50,308 nucleotides of DNA. It comes from Pseudomonas sp. GTDB taxonomy: Bacteria > Pseudomonadota > Gammaproteobacteria > Pseudomonadales > Pseudomonadaceae. Within the stretch, counting starts at the first letter, position 1. Each line of letters begins with the position of its first letter. A model generated the notes under the pieces. The model had not been told where the DNA came from. It did no database searches and was given only the letters and a program-made list of their open reading frames with translations. The DNA is taken from NCBI RefSeq assembly GCF_030150285.1, contig NZ_JASLGE010000011.1:1-50308 (forward strand), read 5' to 3'. Position numbers and translations under genes: made by a program. This document shows positions 23,705-32,340 of the stretch, in pieces.

Positions 23705-26025
23705 AAATTGCCTGCATTGGCGGTGGTCCCGCCGGCTTGTACTTTGGCCTGCTGATGAAACTGCAGAACCCGGCCAACGAAATTGTGGTCATTGAGCGCA
23801 ACCGCCCTTACGACACGTTCGGCTGGGGCGTGGTGTTCTCCGACGCCACCCTGCAAAACCTGCGCGAAGCCGACCCGGTGTCGGCGCAAACCATCGCCAA
23901 TGAGTTCAGCCATTGGGACGATATCGACATCCACTTCAAGGGCCATCAGGTGCGCAGCGCCGGCCACGGGTTTATCGGGATCGGGCGTAAAAAGCTGCTC
24001 AATATCCTGCAGGCGCGCTGTGAAGAAGTGGGCGTGCAACTGGTGTTCGAAACCACCGTGCAAGATGACCAGGAGGTGGCGCGCCAGTACAACGCCGACC
24101 TGGTGATCGCCTGCGACGGCATCAACAGCCCGGTGCGTACGCGCTACGCCGAGACGTTCAAGCCCGATATCGATCAGCGCAACTGCCGCTTTGTCTGGCT
24201 GGGCACGCGCAAGGTGTTTGATGCCTTCACCTTTTTGTTCGTTGAAACCGAGCATGGCTGGTTCCAGGCCCACGCGTACCAGTTCGAAGATGGCTTCTCC
24301 ACGTTCATCATCGAAACCACGGACGCCACCTGGCAGGCTTCGGGCATCGAGCACATGTCCCAGGAAGAGGGCATCGCCTACTGCGAGAAACTGTTCGCGC
24401 CGTGGCTGGACGGTGAGCCGCTGCTGTCGAACGCCTCGCACTTGCGCGGCGCGGCCATCTGGATTCGCTTCCCGCGGGTTATTTGCAACAAATGGGTGCA
24501 GTGGACCCAACCTCACGGTGCCGAGGGTGCTGCCGTGCCGGTGGTGCTGATGGGGGATGCGGCCCACACCGCGCACTTCTCGATTGGTTCCGGCACCAAG
24601 CTGGCCCTGGAAGATGCCATCGAGCTGTGCAACACCCTCAAGGCCGGCGGTGAACTGACCGAGCGGCTGGCGCATTACGAGCAAGTGCGCGGCATCGAGG
24701 TGCTGAAAATTCAGAACGCGGCGCGTAACTCCACGGAATGGTTCGAGAACGTCGAGCGTTACGCCAGCCTGGAACCGGAGCAGTTTGCCTATTCACTGTT
24801 GACCCGTTCGCAGCGCATCTCCCATGAAAACCTGCGCCTGCGTGACGCGCAATGGCTGGAAGGTTACGAAGCCTGGCTGGCCGGCCGTGCCGACGTGCAG
24901 ACCGTGGCAGGCGAGCGCCCACGGCCGCCGTTTTTGACGCCTTACAGCGTGCGCGGCGTGACCCTGAAGAACCGCGTCGTGGTGTCGCCGACCTTGCTGT
25001 ATTCCAGCCAGCATGGCGTACCGGGCAATTTCCACCTGGTGCACTTGGGCAGTCAGGCGCTGGGCGGTGCCGGGCTGGTATTGGCCGAAGCGACGGCCGT
25101 GAGTGCCGATGCACGCATCAGTGCCGGTGACCCCGGTTTGTGGAACGCCGAGCAGGTGGCCGCGTGGAAAACCATTACCGACTTTGCCCACCGCCACAGC
25201 AGCGCCCACATTGGCGTGCAACTCAACCACTGCGGCCGTCGCGGCTCCACGCAGTTGGGCTGGGAACAACCGGATCACCCGCAAACCGAGGGTAACTGGC
25301 CGCTGGTCAGCGCCAGCCCGTTGGCGTACCTGCCGGGGGTTTCTCAGGTGCCGCGTGAAGCGACCCATGACGACCTGGCGCGCATTTGTGAGCAGTTTGC
25401 CGAAGCCGCCGTGCGGGCCGCCGAGGCCGGTTTTGACTGGCTGGAATTGCAGGCCGGCCACGGTTTCCTGCTCTCCAGCTTTATCTCACCGCTGACCAAC
25501 CAGCGCACTGACGAATACGGCGGCTCGCTCGATAACCGTCTGCGTTTCCCGCTGCAAGTGCTGGCGGCCGTGCGTCGCGTGTGGCCAGACAACTTGCCGA
25601 TTTCGGTGCGCATCTCGGCGTCCGATTGGGCGCAGGGCGGCACCAGCGTCGATGAAGCGGTAGAGATCGCCCGTCGGTTGAACGCCGGCGGTGCCGACAT
25701 GATTGACGTGTCCTCGGGCGAAGTCGTACCCGACCAGCAGCCGGTGTATGGCCGTATGTACCAGACCCCGTTTGCCGACCGCATCCGCAACGAAGCCGGG
25801 GTGCCCACCATCGCCGTGGGCGCGATCAGCGAGGCCGATCAGGTCAACGGCATCATCGCCTCGGGCCGTGCCGACCTGTGCGCCGTGTCGCGCCCGCACC
25901 TGGCCGACTCGGCCTGGTTGCTGCGCGAAAGCGCCAAGCTGGGCTGGCACGACGTCGAGTGGCCCAAGCCTTACTTGTGGGGCAAGGATGCGCTGGAGCG
26001 CAGTTTCACCCGGAGCAAGTCCTGA
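23701..26025 (+). CDS. Aryl-CoA 5-hydroxylase/OYE fusion (salicylyl-CoA hydroxylase or 2-aminobenzoyl-CoA monooxygenase/reductase type)
   Basis: This 774-residue two-domain flavoprotein has residues 1-400 as an FAD monooxygenase (GGGPAG at 7-12, GDAAHT at 285-290) and residues 410-774 as an Old Yellow Enzyme-like TIM barrel. The closest architectures are 2-aminobenzoyl-CoA monooxygenase/reductase and the bifunctional salicylyl-CoA 5-hydroxylase, both hydroxylating the ring para to the ortho substituent. In the OYE half, the positions of YqjM Cys26 and His164 appear to be L432 and Q584, while H587 and the barrel core are kept. Ring reduction may therefore be lost and the aromatic 5-hydroxy product released. 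GTG start, AAAGGAG upstream, 4-base overlap with the thioesterase gene. Confidence 0.87.
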   Translation: MKIACIGGGPAGLYFGLLMKLQNPANEIVVIERNRPYDTFGWGVVFSDATLQNLREADPVSAQTIANEFSHWDDIDIHFKGHQVRSAGHGFIGIGRKKLLNILQARCEEVGVQLVFETTVQDDQEVARQYNADLVIACDGINSPVRTRYAETFKPDIDQRNCRFVWLGTRKVFDAFTFLFVETEHGWFQAHAYQFEDGFSTFIIETTDATWQASGIEHMSQEEGIAYCEKLFAPWLDGEPLLSNASHLRGAAIWIRFPRVICNKWVQWTQPHGAEGAAVPVVLMGDAAHTAHFSIGSGTKLALEDAIELCNTLKAGGELTERLAHYEQVRGIEVLKIQNAARNSTEWFENVERYASLEPEQFAYSLLTRSQRISHENLRLRDAQWLEGYEAWLAGRADVQTVAGERPRPPFLTPYSVRGVTLKNRVVVSPTLLYSSQHGVPGNFHLVHLGSQALGGAGLVLAEATAVSADARISAGDPGLWNAEQVAAWKTITDFAHRHSSAHIGVQLNHCGRRGSTQLGWEQPDHPQTEGNWPLVSASPLAYLPGVSQVPREATHDDLARICEQFAEAAVRAAEAGFDWLELQAGHGFLLSSFISPLTNQRTDEYGGSLDNRLRFPLQVLAAVRRVWPDNLPISVRISASDWAQGGTSVDEAVEIARRLNAGGADMIDVSSGEVVPDQQPVYGRMYQTPFADRIRNEAGVPTIAVGAISEADQVNGIIASGRADLCAVSRPHLADSAWLLRESAKLGWHDVEWPKPYLWGKDALERSFTRSKS

Positions 26026-26065
26026 GGGCCGAGCGCCCACTGAATCCTTGATAAGGAGAAAGACC

Positions 26066-27196
26066 ATGGCAACCTCGTATGACCAATACCGCGAAGGCGT
26101 CGAAGGCCGTGCAGACGTCGAAGACACGCCTGAACTGGTGGCGTACTACCGCGAGCTGGACCACTTGCAAACCGGTGCGCTCTGGACCGTCGCCAATAAA
26201 ATCGAGCCCTGGGAGCCGAAGTCCAGCTCCGTGCCGGTGCTCTGGCGCTACCGCGACCTGCGTGAGCACGTGCTGCGCTCCGTTGCGCTGGTCACCCCGG
26301 AAAAAGCCGGGCGCCGAGTGATTTACCTGAACAACCCCGGGCGCACCGACGTGTCGGCGGCGGTCGGCTGGCTGTACTCCGGCCTGCAAGTGATGAACCC
26401 GGGTGAACGCGCTTCGGCGCACGCCCATTCGTCTTCGGCGCTGCGCTTCATCATGGAAGGCAGCGGTGCCTACACCATTGTTGACGGCCACAAGATGACC
26501 CTGGGCCGTAACGACTTTGTGTTGACCCCCAACGGCACCTGGCATGAGCACGGTGTCGAGGCCGAGGGCTCGCCGTGCATCTGGCAGGACGGCCTCGACA
26601 TTCCGCTGGTCAATGCCATGGAAGCGGGTTTCTACGCCGTTCACCCGGACTTGCAGCAGGCCGTCGGTTACCCGGTGGATGACCTGGTGAGCGTGTGGGG
26701 GGCCGCCGGTTTGCGCCCCGAGAACGTCGGCTGGACCCAGCCCTATTCGCCGTTGTTCAAGTACCAGTGGGAACCCACCTACGCGGCGTTGGTGCGCTAC
26801 GCGGCGTCTTGCCCCGACAACCCGTTTGACGGGGCCTTGATGCACTACACCAACCCGGTCAATGGCGGCCATGTATTGGCAACCATCGGCGCGAGCATGC
26901 AACTGCTGCGCCCGGGGTTTGTGGGCAAAGCGCACCGCCACACCGGCAGCTTTCTGTACCAGGTGGCCAAAGGCAAAGGCTACTCGATCATCAACGGCCA
27001 GCGGTTTGACTGGCAGGAGCGGGACATTTTCTGTGTGCCGTCCTGGGCCTGGCATGAACACGTCAACCTCGACCCGAGTGAAGACGCTTGCCTGTTCTGC
27101 TTCAGCGATTTGCCGGTGATGGAAAAACTGGGCCTGTACCGCGAAGAAGCCTTGGCGGACTTCGGTGGCCATCAGCCGGTTTCGCCCACAGCCTGA
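26066..27196 (+). CDS. Gentisate 1,2-dioxygenase-like bicupin ring-cleavage dioxygenase
   Basis: This 376-residue bicupin has the iron ligands H119, H121 and H160 in the contexts AHAHSSSALRF and NGTWHEHG, the same triad as in gentisate 1,2-dioxygenases. The second cupin (KAHRHTGSFLYQV, about 290-310) is also well kept. The enzyme opens the ring between the carboxyl-bearing carbon and its ortho neighbour. With gentisate this gives maleylpyruvate; with 5-hydroxyanthranilate it would give the corresponding amide. Salicylate and 1-hydroxy-2-naphthoate dioxygenases are relatives. AAGGAG lies 9 bases before the ATG at 26066, and the gene follows the hydroxylase gene by 40 bases. Confidence 0.87.
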   Translation: MATSYDQYREGVEGRADVEDTPELVAYYRELDHLQTGALWTVANKIEPWEPKSSSVPVLWRYRDLREHVLRSVALVTPEKAGRRVIYLNNPGRTDVSAAVGWLYSGLQVMNPGERASAHAHSSSALRFIMEGSGAYTIVDGHKMTLGRNDFVLTPNGTWHEHGVEAEGSPCIWQDGLDIPLVNAMEAGFYAVHPDLQQAVGYPVDDLVSVWGAAGLRPENVGWTQPYSPLFKYQWEPTYAALVRYAASCPDNPFDGALMHYTNPVNGGHVLATIGASMQLLRPGFVGKAHRHTGSFLYQVAKGKGYSIINGQRFDWQERDIFCVPSWAWHEHVNLDPSEDACLFCFSDLPVMEKLGLYREEALADFGGHQPVSPTA

Positions 27197-27241
27197 CGTT
27201 GAATAACCCTTGAACTGTATTTATCTGGAGAATTGTCGATT

Positions 27242-28183
27242 ATGCGTCTCGTAACCTACCGCGCTCATGTCAACGCCGCTGCCCGTCTGGGTGCCATTGT
27301 GGGCGACCTTGTGATTGACCTGCAGCGCCTGGGCAGCCATGCCGGCCAAGCCTTGCCGGCGGACATCCTGGACTTTATCGACCTGGGCCCGCACGCCGTC
27401 ACCTCCACCACCGCCTTGCTCAAGGCCTGGGAGGGCAAGTGGCCGCTGGACAGCGCACTGCCGTTGGCCAACGTAAAACTGCTGGCCCCGATCCCCAAAC
27501 CGCGCAAAAACATTTTCGGTATTGGCCTGAACTATGTTGAGCACGTGGAAGAGTCGAGCCGCACACTGGACACCTCCAAAGAGCTGCCCAAGCAACCGGT
27601 GATTTTCTCCAAGCCGCCGACCGCCGTGATCGGCCCGGGCGATGCCATCGAGCACAACGAAGCCATTACCCGCCAGATGGACTGGGAAGTGGAACTGGCG
27701 GTCATCATCGGCAGCCGTGCCAAGTGCGTCGGCGAAGCCGAAGCCCTGAACTATGTGTTCGGTTACACCGTGCTCAACGACATCAGCGCCCGTGACAACC
27801 GCCGTGCCGGCCAGTGGATCTACTCCAAGGGCCAGGACACCTACGCGCCCATGGGCCCGATGATCGTCACCGCCGATGAAATCGCTGACCCCCACAACCT
27901 GAACCTGACCCTCAAGGTTAACGGTGTCGAGAAACAAAGCTCCAACACCCGCCACCTGCTGTTCAACATCCCTGTGCTGATTTCCGACATCAGTGCCGGT
28001 ATCACCCTGGAGCCGGGCGACATCATTGCCACCGGCACCCCGGCAGGTGTGGGCGCGGGCCGTACGCCGCAAGAGTGGATGTGGCCAGGCGACGTGGTGG
28101 AGGCGTGGGTCGAAAGCATCGGCACGCTGCGCAACCCAATTGTGGCGGTCGGCAACGAACCTCGTACCGGCAAAAATCAGTAA
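27242..28183 (+). CDS. Fumarylacetoacetate hydrolase (FAH) family protein, likely acylpyruvate hydrolase
   Basis: This 313-residue FAH-fold hydrolase has metal ligands E149 and E151 (DWEVELAV) and D180 (NDISARDN), and the C-terminal PGDIIATGTPAGVG motif. Family members hydrolyse acylpyruvates, including maleylpyruvate and fumarylpyruvate in gentisate pathways. No glutathione-type maleylpyruvate isomerase gene is nearby, and a maleate isomerase follows two genes later. Direct hydrolysis of the cis product to maleate or maleamate plus pyruvate is therefore the best fit. I prefer the ATG at 27242 (GGAG 12 bases upstream) to a TTG at 27233. Confidence 0.86.
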   Translation: MRLVTYRAHVNAAARLGAIVGDLVIDLQRLGSHAGQALPADILDFIDLGPHAVTSTTALLKAWEGKWPLDSALPLANVKLLAPIPKPRKNIFGIGLNYVEHVEESSRTLDTSKELPKQPVIFSKPPTAVIGPGDAIEHNEAITRQMDWEVELAVIIGSRAKCVGEAEALNYVFGYTVLNDISARDNRRAGQWIYSKGQDTYAPMGPMIVTADEIADPHNLNLTLKVNGVEKQSSNTRHLLFNIPVLISDISAGITLEPGDIIATGTPAGVGAGRTPQEWMWPGDVVEAWVESIGTLRNPIVAVGNEPRTGKNQ

Positions 28184-28242
28184 GCAACGGGCCGGTCCTG
28201 ACGGGCCGGCCTGACTTCTCACCCCTATTCGGATGAACCGTC

Positions 28243-29262
28243 ATGCTTGAATTACCTGTATTCAAGGCGGCTGCCGTACAGACGGCCCCTGTTTTCCTGG
28301 ACACCGACGCCACCGTAGACAAAGTGATTCGCCTGATTGCCGAGGCCGCGGACAACGGCGCCCAACTGGTGGCGTTCCCCGAAGTGTTTGTGGCGGGCTA
28401 TCCCTACTGGAGCTGGATCGGCAACCCGATTGAAGGCAGCCCGTGGTTTGAAAAACTGGTGCGCTCGGCCATCGAAATTCCAGGCCCCGAGATCACCAAA
28501 ATCGCCCAGGCCGCCGCACGCCACCGCATCAACGTGGTGGTGGGCGTCAACGAGCGCAGCAGCAAAGGCATCGGCACGATCTACAACACGCTGGTGACCA
28601 TTTCCGACGAAGGCCGCATTCTGGGCCGTCACCGCAAACTGGTGCCGACGTGGGCCGAAAAGCTCACCTGGGCCCCCGGCGATGCGTCAGCGCTGCGCGT
28701 GCACAACACCTCGATCGGCCCGCTCGGTGCGTTGGCCTGTGGTGAAAACACCAACACGCTCGCTCGTTTTGCCTTGATCGCAGAAGGCGAACTGGTGCAC
28801 GTGGCCAGCTACATTTCGTTGCCGGTTGCACCGCCCGAGTACGACATGGCCGAAGCCATCAAAGTGCGTGCGGCTGCCCACAGCTTTGAAGGCAAACTGT
28901 TCACGGTGGTGTCGTGCTCGACCGTCAGCGAAGAGATTATCCAGGCGCTGGAGCCGGATTTCCCTAAAGCGCGGGAACTGCTGACCCGCCGCAACAGCGC
29001 GTTCTCCGGCATCCTCGGCCCGGACGGGCGAGTGATTGGCGAGCCGCTGATTGATGAGGAAGGCATCGTCTACGCCGATATCGACCTGTCGCGCTGCATT
29101 CAGCCGCGGCAAATGCATGACATCGCGGGCCACTACAACCGCTTTGACATCTTCAACTTGCAAGTTAACCGTCGCCCGCAGGCGTCTGCCCGTTTCGACG
29201 ATGCCGCTGGCGTGGAAACCTTTGACACGCCCGTCGACACCCACCAGGAAACCCAGCCATGA
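28243..29262 (+). CDS. Nitrilase-superfamily carbon-nitrogen hydrolase
   Basis: This 339-residue protein has the catalytic triad E47 (FPEVFVAGYP), K132 (HRKLVPTWAEKL) and C166 (LACGENTN). The GYPYWSW and CGENTN contexts are those of true (branch 1) nitrilases rather than aliphatic amidases. Alone it would be called an aliphatic or arylacetonitrile nitrilase. Its place between an acylpyruvate hydrolase and a maleate isomerase, with a 4-base ATGA overlap into the latter, makes hydrolysis of a C4 amide such as maleamate a serious alternative. Nitrilases are known to form or cleave amides as side reactions. Confidence 0.85.
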   Translation: MLELPVFKAAAVQTAPVFLDTDATVDKVIRLIAEAADNGAQLVAFPEVFVAGYPYWSWIGNPIEGSPWFEKLVRSAIEIPGPEITKIAQAAARHRINVVVGVNERSSKGIGTIYNTLVTISDEGRILGRHRKLVPTWAEKLTWAPGDASALRVHNTSIGPLGALACGENTNTLARFALIAEGELVHVASYISLPVAPPEYDMAEAIKVRAAAHSFEGKLFTVVSCSTVSEEIIQALEPDFPKARELLTRRNSAFSGILGPDGRVIGEPLIDEEGIVYADIDLSRCIQPRQMHDIAGHYNRFDIFNLQVNRRPQASARFDDAAGVETFDTPVDTHQETQP

Positions 29263-30017
29263 GCGCGCCACGTTACTACCGTATCGGCCAAATCGTGCCC
29301 AGTTCCAACACCACGATGGAAACCGAAATCCCGGCCATTCTGCGGGCCCGTGAGCTGATTGACCCTGAACGGTTTACCTTTCACTCCAGCCGCATGCGCA
29401 TGAAAAAGGTCACCAAGGAAGAACTGGCGGCCATGGACGGTGACAGCGACCGCTGCGCCCTTGAGTTGTCAGACGCCCACGTCGACGTGCTGGGCTACGC
29501 GTGCCTGGTCGCGATCATGAGCATGGGCAACGGCTACCACCGTATTTCCGAGCAGCGCCTGCACCAGCGCACCGTTGAAAACGGCTGCCCGGCACCGGTG
29601 GTCACCAGCGCCGGTGCCCTGGTGGACGGCTTGCACGTGATAGGGGCGAAGAAAGTCTCGATTCTGACGCCCTACATGAAACCACTGACCCAGCTGGTCA
29701 TTGATTACATCGAAAGCGAAGGCATTGAAGTGGTGGACAGCATTTCGCTGGAAATTGCTGACAATCTGGAAGTGGGCCGTCAGGACCCGCGCGCGCCAAT
29801 CGAAATCACTCGCCGGCTCAACACCGCAGGCGTGGATGCGGTGGTGGCATCGGCCTGTGTGCAGATGCCGTCCCTGGCGTCGATCCAACCCATCGAAGAC
29901 CGCATTGGCTTGCCAGTGATTTCCTCCTCGGTGGCCACCACCTACCAGATGCTCAAGCGTCTGGGCCTGAGCACCGCCGTGCCCGGTTTCGGTTCGCTGC
30001 TGTCCGGGAGGTATTGA
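29259..30017 (+). CDS. Maleate cis-trans isomerase (Asp/Glu racemase superfamily)
   Basis: This 252-residue protein has two catalytic cysteines in the expected contexts, C82 (GYACLVAIMSMG) and C200 (VASACVQMPSL), and the N-terminal IGQIVPSSNTTMETEIPAIL motif of maleate isomerases and arylmalonate decarboxylase relatives. It converts maleate to fumarate, which enters the citric acid cycle. It is translationally coupled to the nitrilase-like gene. Its presence is a strong hint that the ring is broken down to maleate. Confidence 0.86.
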   Translation: MSAPRYYRIGQIVPSSNTTMETEIPAILRARELIDPERFTFHSSRMRMKKVTKEELAAMDGDSDRCALELSDAHVDVLGYACLVAIMSMGNGYHRISEQRLHQRTVENGCPAPVVTSAGALVDGLHVIGAKKVSILTPYMKPLTQLVIDYIESEGIEVVDSISLEIADNLEVGRQDPRAPIEITRRLNTAGVDAVVASACVQMPSLASIQPIEDRIGLPVISSSVATTYQMLKRLGLSTAVPGFGSLLSGRY

Positions 30018-30110
30018 AGGATGTTGCGGGGTTGGGGTAATTCCCCCCCGCACGCGGCAAAGGGGCTAGAATCGTCGCCGGTTCAGAGCGAGGACGAGGC
30101 AGCGACAGGC

Positions 30111-30554
30111 ATGGCGAAGACGAAGGCGTTTGCAGACAATTACTTGCCCGCGTTATTGGGGCAGGCGTGGTATTTGGTGTCCACCCAGTTTCATGCTGTG
30201 GTCGAACAGCACGGGCTTTCCGTGCTGGAGTGGCGGGTGTTGTCCACCCTGGCCCGTGACGGTGCGATGACCATTTCGGCGCTGGCGCAGATCACCGTGA
30301 GCAAACAGCCAACGGTCACCCGGTTGCTGACCCGCCTTGAATCGCAGAAGTATGTCGAGCGTTCCAGCAGCCTGGATGATCGCCGTTACACCCTCGTCCG
30401 TGTGACCCGCACGGGGCGTCGCCTGGTGTCCGGCCTGGTGGAACTGGCCGAGAAACACGAGCGCGAGATCCTCGCACCGTTCGAGGCCCAGAAGATTGAA
30501 GCGTTCAAGGACGTGCTGCGCGAACTGATCGACCAGCACAGTCCGCGGCGTTGA
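30111..30554 (+). CDS. MarR-family transcriptional regulator
   Basis: This 147-residue winged-helix protein has the core LARDGAMTISALAQITVSKQPTVTRLLTRLESQKYVERSSSLDDRRYTLVRVT, the recognition helix and wing being typical of MarR repressors of aromatic catabolism. The frame is open from 30021, but homologous sequence begins at the ATG at 30111. It is 93 bases after the maleate isomerase gene, separated by a G/C-rich stretch (30026-30051) that can form a hairpin. It probably represses the cluster until an aryl-CoA or aromatic acid binds it. Confidence 0.85.
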   Translation: MAKTKAFADNYLPALLGQAWYLVSTQFHAVVEQHGLSVLEWRVLSTLARDGAMTISALAQITVSKQPTVTRLLTRLESQKYVERSSSLDDRRYTLVRVTRTGRRLVSGLVELAEKHEREILAPFEAQKIEAFKDVLRELIDQHSPRR

Positions 30555-30575
30555 ATCAGCGGGTTTAGCCTGGCA

Positions 30576-31196
30576 TCAGGTGGGCCGAACCATGTGGAAC
30601 AGCCCTTGTTGTAACACTTCAAAGTAATCCGAAGGCCCGCCGCCGCGCAGGATCGGTTGTGCGCGGCTCGTGTCGTAGATCCCGTCAGTGAGGCAGGCCC
30701 GGTCGATGTGGGCCGCGACCACCTCGCCAAACACCATCCAGGTGTCCAGCGCCTTGCCATCCAGGCCAACCAACTGCTGAATTTGCGTGACCTTGCACTC
30801 CAGCGCCACCGGGCTTTCCAGCACTCGCGGCACGGCGACCTCATGCGACGGCGCGGGAGTCAGGCCCGCCAGTGCAAACTCATCAACCCCTGGCACCTCG
30901 GAGCTGGTGAGGTTGACCTGCGCGGCCAACGGGCGCGTGGCCAGGTTGTAAACGAACTCACCGGTCAACTCGGCATTGCGCACGGTGTCTTTCTTGCCGA
31001 CGCTGGAAAACGCAACCACGGGCGGGCGGTAATTGAACACGTTGAAAAAGCTGTAGGGGGCGAGGTTCAAGTGACCTTGAGCATTGAGGGTGGAAATCCA
31101 GCCGATGGGGCGCGGCCCCAGAATTGCCGGCAACGGGTCATGGGGCAGGCCATGCCCGTTGCGCAGGGTATAGCTGTGAAGGTCAGCACTCGTCAT
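30576..31196 (-). CDS. Flavin reductase family (FMN-binding) protein
   Basis: This 206-residue protein has the split-barrel flavin-binding pattern GPRPIGWISTLNAQGHLNLAPYSFFNVFNYRPPVVAFSSV near the N-terminus. Members are NAD(P)H:flavin reductases or flavin-binding proteins of unknown role. Its stop codon lies close to that of the MarR gene (convergent), and it diverges from the LysR gene at 31432, which may regulate it. No two-component flavin monooxygenase that would need it is visible in the window. Confidence 0.82.
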   Translation of the reverse strand: MTSADLHSYTLRNGHGLPHDPLPAILGPRPIGWISTLNAQGHLNLAPYSFFNVFNYRPPVVAFSSVGKKDTVRNAELTGEFVYNLATRPLAAQVNLTSSEVPGVDEFALAGLTPAPSHEVAVPRVLESPVALECKVTQIQQLVGLDGKALDTWMVFGEVVAAHIDRACLTDGIYDTSRAQPILRGGGPSDYFEVLQQGLFHMVRPT

Positions 31197-31431
31197 CGAA
31201 AAAGCTCACGCGGGTTAAAAACGTCATCGTTGCCCACTTCCACTGACAAAGACAGGCGTTGGCGGTGCGCGTGTAAATGACCTGCAGAATATGGATGAAG
31301 TGTTCGCGATCCGGATGGTGTTAACGGCCGTCGCGCCGTCGCGCCCGTTTCCCCTCCCTTGGTAGAGGGTTGATGGCAGGCGGCGAGGCTGGGGTATGAT
31401 CGAGCGGATAATAATCAGGATACCCACGCCG

Positions 31432-32331
31432 ATGATCGGCTTCACTTTCCGTCAGCTTGAATACTTCGTGGCGGCTGCCGAGCAGGGCAGTGTCAGCGCC
31501 GCCGCGCGAGCCATGCACATTTCCCAACCATCGGTGTCTTTGGCCATTGCCCAACTGGAGTCGACGCTGGGCGAAAAACTCTTTCACCGCCAGGCCAGCC
31601 GTGGCCTGGAACTCAGCCCGGCAGGGCGTACCTTTCTGGAGCAGGCGCGCACGGTACTGGCCCAGGCGTCAGCGATGGTCGGCACGGGGCACCAGGACGA
31701 AGGGTTGCGTGGCACCCTGAGCCTGATGTGTTTCCAAGACCTGGGCCCGTACTTCGCGCCACGGCTGCTGGCCGGGTTTCGCACGCGCCATCCGCACGTG
31801 TCCATCACCTTGCTCGAAGCCGACCTGGCCGGGGTCAATCGTCGGTTGGGGGATGGCCAGGCCGAGTTGGCGCTGACCTATGGTGTCGGGCTGGACCCGC
31901 ATATCGAGGCGCGGGTGCTGGTGCGCCTGATGCCTTATGCCCTGCTGCCGGTAGATCATCCGCTGGCCCTGCAAGACCAGGTTTCGCTGGTGGATCTGGC
32001 GGCGGAGTGTTTGATTCTGGAAGATATCGCCCGTACGCGGGAGTATTTTCTGTCGCTGTTCTGGGCCCATGACCTGCAACCCCGCTCGCTGCAACTGACC
32101 CAGACGTTCGAGATGCAGCGTGGCCTGGTGGCCCACGGCTATGGCGTGGCGTTGTCGTGTACCCGCCCCGTGGGCGACCAAAGCTATGACGGTCAACCCT
32201 TGATCTGCCGCCCCCTGCTGGAGGTCGTCAGCCCGCAGCCGGTGGTGTTGGCGCAATCCAGTGCGATGCGCCTTTCACCCGTGGCCCAGGCGTTTGTCGA
32301 CTGGGCCAGCGAACAGTTTCCCGCCGTTTAA
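31432..32331 (+). CDS. LysR-family transcriptional regulator
   Basis: This 299-residue protein has an N-terminal winged helix (FTFRQLEYFVAAAEQGSVSAAARAMHISQPSVSLAIAQLESTLGEKLFHRQ) and a C-terminal periplasmic-binding-like effector domain. The ATG at 31432 directly precedes the HTH; the frame is open to 31396. Diverging from the flavin reductase gene and converging with the permease gene, its most likely target is the flavin reductase promoter. Confidence 0.86.
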   Translation: MIGFTFRQLEYFVAAAEQGSVSAAARAMHISQPSVSLAIAQLESTLGEKLFHRQASRGLELSPAGRTFLEQARTVLAQASAMVGTGHQDEGLRGTLSLMCFQDLGPYFAPRLLAGFRTRHPHVSITLLEADLAGVNRRLGDGQAELALTYGVGLDPHIEARVLVRLMPYALLPVDHPLALQDQVSLVDLAAECLILEDIARTREYFLSLFWAHDLQPRSLQLTQTFEMQRGLVAHGYGVALSCTRPVGDQSYDGQPLICRPLLEVVSPQPVVLAQSSAMRLSPVAQAFVDWASEQFPAV

Positions 32332-32340
32332 CGGCGGGCT

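Noticed and set aside
26006..27172. A 388-codon minus-strand frame
   Set aside because: It is antisense to the gentisate-dioxygenase-like gene, which has complete cupin metal ligands; the minus-strand product has no domain.
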